From positions 1 through 64,000 of the forward strand of contig ONGJ01000011.1 of the NCBI GenBank assembly GCA_900317375.1: 64,000 bases of DNA, written 5' to 3'. This document shows, piece by piece, positions 32,930 to 41,168 of this stretch (position 1 is its first letter; every line of letters begins with the position of its first letter). The position numbers and the translations under genes were made by a program. The notes beneath the pieces were generated by a model, which saw only the letters and a program-made list of their open reading frames with translations, was not told where the DNA came from and did no database searches. Origin of the DNA: an uncultured Eubacteriales bacterium. GTDB taxonomy: Bacteria; Bacillota; Clostridia; Oscillospirales; Oscillospiraceae.

Positions 32930-34210
32930 ATGAGCTTTCCCAAGGTTTTTTTCATCGGAGCCGCCACGGCCGCCCATCAGGTGGAGGGCAACAATATCCA
33001 CAGCGACTACTGGGCGCAGGAACATCTGCCACACACCAGCTTTACAGAGCCCAGCGGCATTGCCTGCGATCACTACAACCGCTATGAGGAGGACATCATG
33101 CTTCTGGCCGACGCGGGGCTGAACGCCTACCGCTTCTCTGTCGAGTGGGCGCGCATCGAGCCGGAGGAAGGGCAGTTTGACGAAAACGAGATTGAGCACT
33201 ACCGCAAGGTGATCGCCTGCTGCAAAGCGCATGGCGTGGAGCCCATCGTGACCCTGATGCACTTTACCAGTCCTGTGTGGCTGATCCGTAAGGGCGGCTG
33301 GGAGGCCGAGAGCACCATCGAGTACTTCCGCCGCTACGCGGCCTATGTGACGGAAAAGCTGGGAGCAGAGCTTCACTACATCTGCACCATCAACGAGGCC
33401 AACATGGGTCTGCAGCTGGCCGCCATCGCCAAACGCTTCCAGCTCATGGCCCAGCAGGCGGCAAAGGCCAAAAGCGCCGAAGGAACAGTGCAGGTGGGCA
33501 TGAACTTTGAAAAGATGATGGAGAACATGAAGTTTGCCGCCATGGAAAACGCCCAGGTTTTCGGCACGCCCCAGCCCCAGGTCTTTGTCTCTTCCCGCAC
33601 GCCGGAGGGCGACGCACTGGTGTTCCGCGCCCATCAGGCGGCGAAGGAGGCGATTAAGGCGCTCTATCCCGAGATCAAAGTCGGCATCACCCTCTCCATG
33701 CACGATCTGCAGGCGCTTCCCGGCGGGGAGAAGTTTGCCGAGGACGCCTGGGATGAGGAATTCCGCCACTATCTGCCCTTTATCCAGGGTGACGATTTCC
33801 TCGGCGTGCAGAACTACACCCGTACCCAGTACGGCCCGGAGGGGCAGCTGCCCTGTCCGGAGGGAGCGGAACTGACGCAGATGGATTATGAGTTCTATCC
33901 GGAGGCGCTGGAGCACGTGATCCGCAGGGTGCATGAGGATTTCAAGGGCGATCTGATCGTGACTGAAAACGGCGTGGCCGTCTCAGACGACAGCCGCCGG
34001 GTGGAGTTTATCCGCCGCGCGCTTGCCGGTGTGGAGAGCTGCGTCAAAGATGGCATCCCCGTCAAGGGCTATATGTACTGGAGCCTGATGGACAACTTCG
34101 AGTGGCAGAAGGGCTTTTCCATGACCTTCGGCCTCATCGCCGTCGACCGCGCCACACAGATGCGCACGCCCAAGGAGAGCCTTGCCTTCCTTGGAACTTA
34201 TACGAAGTAA
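32930..34210 (+). CDS. GH1 beta-glucosidase-like enzyme
   Basis: Retaining beta-glycosidase of family 1, 426 residues, slightly shorter than most members. The start FFIGAATAAHQVEGN is the N-terminal GH1 signature. ICTINEANMG gives acid/base Glu156. VTENGVAV gives nucleophile Glu346. YMYWSLMDNFEWQKGFSMTFGL closes the aglycone/sugar site. The family cuts beta-glucosides, galactosides or 6-phospho sugars. The 6-phospho-specific loop typical of PTS-linked enzymes is not recognised, matching the GPH transporter that imports unphosphorylated glycosides. RBS is AAGGAG. It follows the GH43 gene by 12 bases. Confidence 0.93.
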   Translation: MSFPKVFFIGAATAAHQVEGNNIHSDYWAQEHLPHTSFTEPSGIACDHYNRYEEDIMLLADAGLNAYRFSVEWARIEPEEGQFDENEIEHYRKVIACCKAHGVEPIVTLMHFTSPVWLIRKGGWEAESTIEYFRRYAAYVTEKLGAELHYICTINEANMGLQLAAIAKRFQLMAQQAAKAKSAEGTVQVGMNFEKMMENMKFAAMENAQVFGTPQPQVFVSSRTPEGDALVFRAHQAAKEAIKALYPEIKVGITLSMHDLQALPGGEKFAEDAWDEEFRHYLPFIQGDDFLGVQNYTRTQYGPEGQLPCPEGAELTQMDYEFYPEALEHVIRRVHEDFKGDLIVTENGVAVSDDSRRVEFIRRALAGVESCVKDGIPVKGYMYWSLMDNFEWQKGFSMTFGLIAVDRATQMRTPKESLAFLGTYTK

Positions 34211-34243
34211 ATTGACGCTTTTTGCAAAAAAGGGGGTGAGGAT

Positions 34244-35587
34244 GTGGAGAACGAGACTTTATATCGGGACAAGCCGGTCTGGACGGCGATCTGGAGCCTG
34301 GTGATTCCCTCTGTTCTGACCATTCTGGTCATGGTCGTTTACAACCTGGCAGACATGTTTTTCATTGCCATGCTGGGTGACGACACTCAGGTCGCAGCCG
34401 TGGCGGTGGTCGGTCCTGTTTTCAGCGTGGCCAATGCAGTGGCGACGACCATCGGCGCGGGCGGCTGCACGCTGATCGCGCGCACCCTCGGCGCAGGGGA
34501 GCGGGAAAAGGCCTCGTCGTTGGCCAGCCTATGCGTCTGGACGGCACTTGGCTTCGGACTCGTCTTTGCCGTTCTTCTTTTGCTTTTCTCCACCCCTGCC
34601 CTGCATATCCTCGGCGCGACAGAAGATCTGCTAACTTATTCCGTCCGCTATCTGCGTATCCTCGCGATCGGATCGCCGCTGATGCTGTTTTCTGTCTCGA
34701 CAGCGTCCATCGTCCGTGCCGAGGGTGTCATTATCCCCGGCATGATGAGCCACATGGCCGGGACGGTGACAAATCTGGTGTTGGACCCCTTGTTCATCCT
34801 GGCCCTTCATATGGGCGTCAGCGGCGCGGCACTGGCAACGGTGATCGGCAATTTGGCGGCTTCCCTACTGCTCGTCCGATCGATCCGCGGAAACTGTGCG
34901 GTCGTTCGGCTCTCTCCAGCCTGTGCGCGCGGCATGCTGCCCCGGCTCCCGTCTGTCCTGGCAACAGGCCTTCCCAACGGTGCGAGCAGCATCCTCTCGG
35001 GTTTGGCCTCCACCTTTTCCAATCGGCTTCTACATAGCTACGGCTCCGGCGCGATCGCGGCCATGGCCGCCGCGGGGCGTTCGGTGATGGTGATCACCAT
35101 GGTGCAGATGGGGATCTGTATGGGTGTGTCGCCCCTGCTGTCCTACACTTACGGGGCGAAGGCCCGTGACCGGCTGCGTGAAACGCTGGGAAAGACCGCG
35201 CTGCTGAGCTTTTCTTTCGGCCTGCTCTCTGCGGTCGGTTGCTTCTTCGGACGCGTAGCGCTGCTAAAGCTTTTTTTACAGGATCCGACAAACCTTGCGC
35301 TCGGCGGCAGCCTCATGATCTGGCTCATCGCGGTCAGTCCGCTCCTCGGGTTCTACTATCTCAGCACCAACTTCCTGCAGGCAACGGGTCACGCCTTCCA
35401 GGCCACGCTGGCTTCCGTGTTGCGGCAGGGGCTTTTGCTGATCCCGCTGCTTTATCTGCTCCACGCATGGATGGGGCTGACGGGGATCGCCGCCGCGCAC
35501 ACAGCCGCCGATGCACTCTCCGTTGTGGCCGCGGTTTGTATGGCGTTCAGAGCATACAAGGAAACGAGACTTTTTTGCGAATTATAA
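34244..35587 (+). CDS. MATE-family exporter
   Basis: Multidrug and toxic compound extrusion protein of 447 residues with 12 predicted helices in two related halves (YNLADMFFIAMLGDD in the first, LPNGASSILSGLASTFSNRLL in the second). MATE proteins export small aromatic or cationic compounds using Na+ or H+. The GTG start at 34244 follows AGGGGGTGAGG. It sits between the glycosidases and the uronate genes of one operon (33 and 45 base gaps). That position suggests export of the aglycone left after sugar removal; this is inference from context only. Confidence 0.88.
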   Translation: MENETLYRDKPVWTAIWSLVIPSVLTILVMVVYNLADMFFIAMLGDDTQVAAVAVVGPVFSVANAVATTIGAGGCTLIARTLGAGEREKASSLASLCVWTALGFGLVFAVLLLLFSTPALHILGATEDLLTYSVRYLRILAIGSPLMLFSVSTASIVRAEGVIIPGMMSHMAGTVTNLVLDPLFILALHMGVSGAALATVIGNLAASLLLVRSIRGNCAVVRLSPACARGMLPRLPSVLATGLPNGASSILSGLASTFSNRLLHSYGSGAIAAMAAAGRSVMVITMVQMGICMGVSPLLSYTYGAKARDRLRETLGKTALLSFSFGLLSAVGCFFGRVALLKLFLQDPTNLALGGSLMIWLIAVSPLLGFYYLSTNFLQATGHAFQATLASVLRQGLLLIPLLYLLHAWMGLTGIAAAHTAADALSVVAAVCMAFRAYKETRLFCEL

Positions 35588-35632
35588 TGTGATATAGAAT
35601 ATGTCGGTCTTCAGAAATAAGGAGGATATTCC

Positions 35633-36718
35633 ATGCCGATGCAAATGGGCTTTCGCTGGTACGGCGAAGGGAATGACAAAATCAAGCTGTCGGATATCCG
35701 GCAGATACCGGGGGTGAGCACCATCGTCTGGGCGCTGCACGATAAGATGCCCGGCGAGATCTGGCAGCCCGAAGAGATCAAAAAGGTGATAGATCAGATT
35801 ACCGCCGCGGGCTTCAACGGCGACGTAGTCGAAAGCGTGAACGTGCATGACGACATCAAAATCGGCCTGCCTTCAAGAGACGCTTACATCGACAACTACA
35901 TCCAGACCATCCGCAACCTCGCCCCCTTCGGCGTGAAGGTCATCTGCTACAATTTCATGCCCATCTTCGACTGGACCCGCAGCGACCTGTTCCATCCCGT
36001 CGGCGACGGATCGACGGCGCTCTACTACCAGAAGGACATGATCCAGGACGACCCGAAGCAGATGGCCGATTATGTGATGAGCTTCACCGAGAAGTATCAC
36101 ATGACCTTCCCCGGCTGGGAGCCGGAGCGCATGGCGAAGCTTGACGAGCTGTTTGAGAAGTACAAGGATGTAACCAAAGAAAAGCTTTGGGCCAATTTCA
36201 AGTACTTCCTCGAAAGACTGATGCCCGTGTGCCATGAGACCGGCATCAAAATGGCTGTTCACATGGACGATCCCCCCTGGGACATCTTCGGCCTGCCCCG
36301 TCTGCTCATCGACGCAGAAAGTATAGACCGCTTCCTGCAAATGGTGGACGACCCGTACAACTGCCTGACGCTCTGCTCCGGCAGCCTCAACGCCAACCCT
36401 TCAAATGACGTGGCCGCGATCGTCCGCAAACACGCCGACCGCATCGCCTTCGCGCATATCCGCAACGTCAAGCACTTTCCGAACGGCGACTTCTCCGAAG
36501 CCAGCCATCGGGACTGCGACGGCGAGACCGGCATCCTCGATATTATGCGTGCCTATCACTACGCCGGTTGGGAGGGCTATATCCGCCCCGATCATGGGCG
36601 GCACCTCTGGGACGAGAAGCCGGGCAATGTGCGCCCCGGTTACGGACTGTATGACCGCGCCCTCGGCATCATGTACATGCTGGGCGCCTGGGATATGATG
36701 GATAAGGAGAAAAACTGA
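35633..36718 (+). CDS. uxuA: Mannonate dehydratase
   Basis: UxuA converts D-mannonate to 2-keto-3-deoxygluconate in hexuronate breakdown, using Mn2+ or Fe2+. The 361-residue length and sequence fit the family: MGFRWYGEGND start, VWALHDKMPGEIW, VVESVNVHDDIK, MAVHMDDPPWDIFGLPR, LCSGSLNANP, HIRNVKHFPNGDFSEA and GYIRPDHGRHLWDE. His and Cys residues of the metal site (MDDPPW region, LCSGS, PDHGR) are present. RBS is AAGGAGGA. It opens the uronate half of the operon. Confidence 0.97.
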   Translation: MPMQMGFRWYGEGNDKIKLSDIRQIPGVSTIVWALHDKMPGEIWQPEEIKKVIDQITAAGFNGDVVESVNVHDDIKIGLPSRDAYIDNYIQTIRNLAPFGVKVICYNFMPIFDWTRSDLFHPVGDGSTALYYQKDMIQDDPKQMADYVMSFTEKYHMTFPGWEPERMAKLDELFEKYKDVTKEKLWANFKYFLERLMPVCHETGIKMAVHMDDPPWDIFGLPRLLIDAESIDRFLQMVDDPYNCLTLCSGSLNANPSNDVAAIVRKHADRIAFAHIRNVKHFPNGDFSEASHRDCDGETGILDIMRAYHYAGWEGYIRPDHGRHLWDEKPGNVRPGYGLYDRALGIMYMLGAWDMMDKEKN

Positions 36719-36719
36719 C

Positions 36720-37571
36720 ATGGAGAAAAACGTACTGAATACCGATCTGAGCGGCAAGGTGGCCGTGGTCACGGGCGCGGGCGGCGTGCTCTGCTCTGAA
36801 TTTGCGAAGGTTCTGGCCCGCGCGGGCGCCAAGGTGGCCCTTCTGAACCGCACCCAGGAGAAGGCGCAGAAATACGCCGACGAGATCAACGCCGCGGGCG
36901 GCGTTGCCATCGCTTATGGCTGCAACGTACTGGACAAGGCGCAGACCTATGCCGTGGCGGAGCAGGTGCTGGCAGATCTCGGCCCCTGCGATATCCTCAT
37001 CAACGGCGCCGGCGGCAACAATCCCAAGGCCACCACAGACAAGGAATACTATGAAGACGGTGACATCGACAGCGACACCAAGAGCTTCTTCGATCTGGAC
37101 GAGGAGGGCGTGGAGAGCGTTTTCAACCTCAACTTCCTCGGCACCCTGATCCCCACCCAGGCCTTCGCCCGACAGATGCTGGGACGCGAGGGCTGCTGCA
37201 TTCTGAACATCAGCTCCATGAACGCCTTCACCCCCCTGACCAAGATCCCGGCCTATTCCGGGGCCAAGGCCGCGGTGACGAACTTCACCCAGTGGCTGGC
37301 GGTGCACTTTTCCAGGCAGGGCATCCGCGTCAACGCGATTGCCCCGGGCTTCTTCTCCACGGCCCAGAACGCCAAGCTCCTCTGGAACGAGGACGGGACT
37401 CCCACGGCCCGCACGGGCAAGATCCTGGCGGCCACGCCCATGGGGCGCTTCGGCGAGAGCAAGGAGCTCTCCGGCGCGCTGCTGTTCCTGCTCAACAACG
37501 AGGCTGCCGGCTTCATCACCGGTGTGACCATTCCCGTCGACGGCGGTTTCTCCGCTTACAGCGGCGTTTAA
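36720..37571 (+). CDS. uxuB: SDR-type fructuronate reductase (D-mannonate oxidoreductase)
   Basis: Short-chain dehydrogenase of 283 residues that reduces D-fructuronate to D-mannonate with NAD(P)H in the Firmicute version of the hexuronate pathway (B. subtilis UxuB/YjmF type, not the long E. coli UxuB). Motifs: VVTGAGGVLCSEFA (cofactor), NGAGGNNP, catalytic Ser in NISSMNAF, and Tyr/Lys in AYSGAKAAV. FLLNNEAAGFITG and PVDGGFSAYSGV close the fold. It starts one base after uxuA, with AAGGAG upstream. The symbol rests on neighbourhood plus family likeness. Confidence 0.9.
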   Translation: MEKNVLNTDLSGKVAVVTGAGGVLCSEFAKVLARAGAKVALLNRTQEKAQKYADEINAAGGVAIAYGCNVLDKAQTYAVAEQVLADLGPCDILINGAGGNNPKATTDKEYYEDGDIDSDTKSFFDLDEEGVESVFNLNFLGTLIPTQAFARQMLGREGCCILNISSMNAFTPLTKIPAYSGAKAAVTNFTQWLAVHFSRQGIRVNAIAPGFFSTAQNAKLLWNEDGTPTARTGKILAATPMGRFGESKELSGALLFLLNNEAAGFITGVTIPVDGGFSAYSGV

Positions 37572-37582
37572 GGAGGAAGAAA

Positions 37583-38224
37583 ATGAACGCTTTCAATCAG
37601 AAAATTTCTGAGATCGGCGTGGTGCCGGTCATCAAGCTCAACCACCCGGAGCGAGACGCTGCCGATCTCGGCAGGGCCCTCTGCGCGGGCGGTGTGCCGG
37701 TGGCGGAGATCACCTTCCGCGCTACGGGGGCAGATATCGCCATCAAGCTTATGAAGGAAGCCAATTCCGACATGATCGTGGGCGCGGGAACGGTCACGCG
37801 CACCGAGCAGATCGACGCTGTCATCGCGGCGGGCGGCGAGTTTATTGTCACGCCCGGCTTCGACCCGGAGTTGGTCCAGTATGCCCAGGAGAAGAGCATC
37901 CCCATTTTCCCCGGCTGCACTACCGCCAGCGAGTATCACCAGGCTCTCAAATACAATCTGGAAGTGATCAAATTTTTCCCCGCCGAGCAGTCGGGGGGCC
38001 TTGCCAAGATCAAGGCACTCTCAGCGCCTTTCCCCATGTTCCACGTGATGCCCACCGGCGGCATCAGTCTGAAAAATCTGAAGGAGTACCTGTCCAGTCC
38101 GGTCATCGCGGCCTGCGGCGGCAGCTATATGGTCACGGCCGATCTGATCGACAACCAAAAGTGGGACGAGATCACGGAGCTCTGCAAAAAGTCCAGAGAA
38201 ATTGTCAAGGAAGCGAGGGCTTAA
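37583..38224 (+). CDS. kdgA: KDPG/KHG aldolase
   Basis: Class I aldolase of 213 residues that splits 2-keto-3-deoxy-6-phosphogluconate into pyruvate and glyceraldehyde-3-phosphate, and may also act on 4-hydroxy-2-oxoglutarate. Conserved blocks: GVVPVIKLN, Glu in VAEITFRATGA, GAGTVTR, TPGFDPELV, FPGCTTASEY, and the Schiff-base Lys in VIKFFPAE. MPTGGISLKNL binds phosphate. The ATG at 37583 has AAGGAGG directly upstream; a longer in-frame reading into uxuB is not used. It follows uxuB by 11 bases. Confidence 0.95.
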   Translation: MNAFNQKISEIGVVPVIKLNHPERDAADLGRALCAGGVPVAEITFRATGADIAIKLMKEANSDMIVGAGTVTRTEQIDAVIAAGGEFIVTPGFDPELVQYAQEKSIPIFPGCTTASEYHQALKYNLEVIKFFPAEQSGGLAKIKALSAPFPMFHVMPTGGISLKNLKEYLSSPVIAACGGSYMVTADLIDNQKWDEITELCKKSREIVKEARA

Positions 38225-38225
38225 C

Positions 38226-39323
38226 ATGGAACTGAATTTACGTCCGAGAGAAGAATGCCGTTTTGATGCTGTGAGCCTGGGGGAAATCATGCTGCGTCTG
38301 GACCCCGGCGAGGGGCGGATCCGCACGGCCCGCAGCTTCCGCGCCTGGGAGGGCGGCGGCGAGTACAACGTCATCCGCGGCCTTCATAAGTGCTTTGGCA
38401 TGGACACCGCCGTCATCACCGCCTTTGCCGACAACGAAGTCGGCAGGCTGATGAAGGACTTCATCGAACAGGGCGGCGTCAGCACCGACCTGATCTACTG
38501 GAAGAAGACAGACGGTATCGGCCGCATCTGCCGCAACGGCATCAACTTCACCGAGCGAGGCTTCGGCATCCGGGGCGCCGTGGGCTGCTCCGACCGGGCC
38601 AACACCGCCATCTCCCAGGCCACGCCCGAGGATTTTGACTTCGAGTACATCTTCGGCAAGCTGGGCGTGCGCTGGCTGCATACCGGCGGCATCTACGCGG
38701 CCCTCTCCGAGCAGAGCTGCAAGACCGTGATCGAGGCTTGCAAGATCGCCAAAAAGTACGGCACCGTCATCTCCTACGACCTCAACTACCGCCCCTCCAT
38801 GTGGAGCGCCATCGGCGGGCTGGAGAAGGCGCGCGAGGTCAACCGCGAGGTGGCAAAGTATGTGGACGTGATGATCGGAAACGAGGAGGACTTTACCGCC
38901 TGCCTGGGCTTTGAGATCGAGGGCAACGATGAAAACCTCAAGGAGCTGAATATCGAGGGCTACAAGAAGATGATCGGCAAGGCCGCCGAGACTTACCCCA
39001 ACTTCAAAGTCGTGGCAACTACGCTCCGCACCGTCAAGACCGCCACCGTCAACGATTGGAAGGCCATCTGCTGGGCGGACGGGGAGATTTATCAGTCCAA
39101 GGAGTTTAACGGCCTGGAGATCATGGACCGCGTGGGCGGCGGGGACTCCTTTGCCTCCGGTCTGGTCTACGGCCTGATGACCACGGGCGACGCGGAGAAG
39201 GCCGTCAACTACGGCGCGGCCCACGGCGCGCTGGCTATGACCACGCCGGGCGACACCTCCATGGCGTCTCTCAACGAGGTCGAGGCCATCATGGGCGGCG
39301 CGGGCGCAAGAGTGAAGAGGTAA
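38226..39323 (+). CDS. kdgK: 2-keto-3-deoxygluconate kinase (PfkB family)
   Basis: Sugar kinase of 365 residues that phosphorylates KDG to KDPG with ATP. PfkB signatures: SLGEIMLRLDPGEGRIR at the N terminus, GGGEYNVIRGL, YDLNYRPSMW, and the catalytic/ATP motif DRVGGGDSFASGLVYGL. The length is a little above typical KdgK because of the insert near GNDENLKELNIEGYKK. The ATG at 38226 starts one base after the kdgA stop; an in-frame ATG inside kdgA (38202) is less likely. The product feeds KdgA. Confidence 0.93.
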   Translation: MELNLRPREECRFDAVSLGEIMLRLDPGEGRIRTARSFRAWEGGGEYNVIRGLHKCFGMDTAVITAFADNEVGRLMKDFIEQGGVSTDLIYWKKTDGIGRICRNGINFTERGFGIRGAVGCSDRANTAISQATPEDFDFEYIFGKLGVRWLHTGGIYAALSEQSCKTVIEACKIAKKYGTVISYDLNYRPSMWSAIGGLEKAREVNREVAKYVDVMIGNEEDFTACLGFEIEGNDENLKELNIEGYKKMIGKAAETYPNFKVVATTLRTVKTATVNDWKAICWADGEIYQSKEFNGLEIMDRVGGGDSFASGLVYGLMTTGDAEKAVNYGAAHGALAMTTPGDTSMASLNEVEAIMGGAGARVKR

Positions 39324-39327
39324 GTGT

Positions 39328-40704
39328 ATGAAGTCTTTTATGGATAAGGACTTCCTGCTCTCCACCGAGACGGCCAAGCACCTCTATCACGACTTTGCCG
39401 CTGATCTGCCCATCATTGATTACCACTGTCACTTAAACCCGCAGGAGATCTACGAGGATCGGCGGTTTGAAAATATCACCCAGGTGTGGCTTGGCGGCGA
39501 CCACTACAAGTGGCGGCTCATGCGCGCCGTCGGCGTGGATGAACGGTTCATTACCGGCGATGCCCCTGACCGGGAGAAGTTTCAGAAGTGGGCGGAGACG
39601 ATCTCCCTTGCCATCGGCAACCCGCTGTTCCATTGGAGCCATCTGGAACTGAAAAACTATTTCGGATATGAGGGCGTCCTGAGCGGCGAGACGGCGGAGG
39701 AGGTTTGGCAGCTTTGCAATGAAAAGCTGAAGGGCCTGTCCGCCCGCAAACTGATCGCAGGATCAAACGTCAAAGCGCTCTGTACCACCGACGATCCGGC
39801 GGACAGCCTGGAATGGCACGAAAAGCTTACCGGGGATCCGTCCTTTGACGTGAAGGTTCTGCCCTCCTACCGCCCGGACAAGGCGCTGGGCATTGAGAAG
39901 GCTGATTATCTGGAATACTTGAAACGCCTGGGGAACATCCAAAGCTTTGCACAGCTTGAGGAGACGCTCAAGGAGCGGCTTTCGTTCTTCGTCTCTCTGG
40001 GCTGCCGGGTCTCCGATCACGGCCTGGAGGCTGTGCCCTATGTACCCGCAACAGATGCCGAGGTTGAGGCGATCTTCCAAAAGCGTCTCTCCGGCAAGAT
40101 CCCCACGGAGATGGAGCAGAAGCAGTTTAAGACCGTGCTGCTGCTTGCGCTGGGCAGGGAGTATCATCGCCTCGGCGTGGTGATGCAGCTGCACTTTGGC
40201 GTGATCCGGGACAATTCCTCCCAGGTTTTCAAAGCGCTCGGCCCGGATGCGGGGATCGATTCCATCGGCGATCCGTTCTCGGTCAAGGATCTGGCCGCGT
40301 TCTTAAACACTCTGGACGAGACGGACGAGCTGCCGAAGACCATCCTCTATTCGCTCAACCCCAACGACAACGCTGCGATCGAGACCGTCATGGCCTGCTT
40401 CCAGGGCGGCTGCTTCGGCAAGCTCCAGCACGGCAGCGCCTGGTGGTTTAATGACCATAAAAGCGGGATGCGGGAGCAGCTGACCAGTCTCGCCAATGAG
40501 GGCATGCTCTGCACTTTCGTGGGCATGCTCACGGATTCCCGCAGCTTTCTCAGTTACGCGCGGCATGAGTATTTCCGCCGCATTCTCTGTGACCTGATCG
40601 GCGGCTGGGTGGAAAACGGCGAATATTCCAACGACCTCGAGACGCTGAAAACCATCGTTGAGGGGATCTGCTACCGGAATGCCCGGCGCTACTTCGAGCT
40701 GTAA
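39328..40704 (+). CDS. uxaC: Uronate (glucuronate) isomerase
   Basis: UxaC isomerises D-glucuronate to D-fructuronate and D-galacturonate to D-tagaturonate, the entry step of this pathway. The 458-residue protein has the amidohydrolase-like metal motif IDYHCHLNPQEIYED (His-x-His), VWLGGDHYKWRLMR, ALCTTDDPADSLEWH, VVMQLHFGVIRDNS and QHGSAWWFNDHKSGM. It is the last gene of the operon, 4 bases after kdgK. No tagaturonate reductase (UxaB) or altronate dehydratase (UxaA) is in the window, so the locus is set up for glucuronate rather than galacturonate. Confidence 0.97.
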   Translation: MKSFMDKDFLLSTETAKHLYHDFAADLPIIDYHCHLNPQEIYEDRRFENITQVWLGGDHYKWRLMRAVGVDERFITGDAPDREKFQKWAETISLAIGNPLFHWSHLELKNYFGYEGVLSGETAEEVWQLCNEKLKGLSARKLIAGSNVKALCTTDDPADSLEWHEKLTGDPSFDVKVLPSYRPDKALGIEKADYLEYLKRLGNIQSFAQLEETLKERLSFFVSLGCRVSDHGLEAVPYVPATDAEVEAIFQKRLSGKIPTEMEQKQFKTVLLLALGREYHRLGVVMQLHFGVIRDNSSQVFKALGPDAGIDSIGDPFSVKDLAAFLNTLDETDELPKTILYSLNPNDNAAIETVMACFQGGCFGKLQHGSAWWFNDHKSGMREQLTSLANEGMLCTFVGMLTDSRSFLSYARHEYFRRILCDLIGGWVENGEYSNDLETLKTIVEGICYRNARRYFEL

Positions 40705-40775
40705 AGAATCCCGGATGCGTCGTGGTACTGTGTAGTCATAACCTGGCAATCGCACCAACGCTCATCACGATAATC

Positions 40776-41140
40776 GAGTAGGAGGGGCTGAGTCAGCCCC
40801 TCCTCTCACACCACCGTGCGTACCGTTCGGTACACGGCGGTTCAACCGCATAAGTGCAGAGACTCGTACCGGTCAAGGATACTGTAGTATCCGGCCTGTG
40901 CGAGTCTTTTGGTATGCCGCCCATTCCGGGACTCCGAGTTTCAACAGGTTCTTCACCCTCGTCCTCGGCAGCTTCCACTGCTTCCAGATGTACATACGGA
41001 AGCGGCGGCGCAGCCATTCATCCCAGCTCTTCATCGTGTTTCGCATACTTGCAATTCCAAAGTAGCCAAGAGTGGATTCGGCTTTTCCTCTGTCAGCAGC
41101 GCATCCAAGGTTGTTCACACAGTCTGAACAGTAACGAACA
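40776..41140 (-). mobile_element. Degenerate group II intron, 3' end only
   Basis: This fills the 464-base gap after uxaC. On the minus strand, a 32-base domain V (40841-40810) folds as ACCGCCGTG/CACGGTGGT, a CG bulge, TACC/GGTA and a 4-base loop. It is followed by a domain VI-like hairpin with a 12-bp stem (40804-40780). Upstream on the same strand lies a maturase C-terminal fragment. The 5' intron RNA domains, reverse transcriptase core and 5' exon junction are missing, and the left part is cut off near 41140. The intron is therefore dead unless helped in trans. Confidence 0.75.
40873..41118 (-). pseudogene. Fragment of group II intron maturase (X/D domain)
   Basis: An 81-codon stretch matches the end of the X and start of the D domains of LtrA-type intron proteins: YFGIASMRNTMKSWDEWLRR, RFRMYIWKQWKLPRTRVKNL and LKLGVPEWAAYQ. 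The RT domains are absent and the endonuclease/terminal part is degraded. It belongs with the intron RNA remnant that follows on the same strand. Confidence 0.8.
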
Positions 41141-41168
41141 CAATCGTGTTCCCTGCAGCGCCATATGA

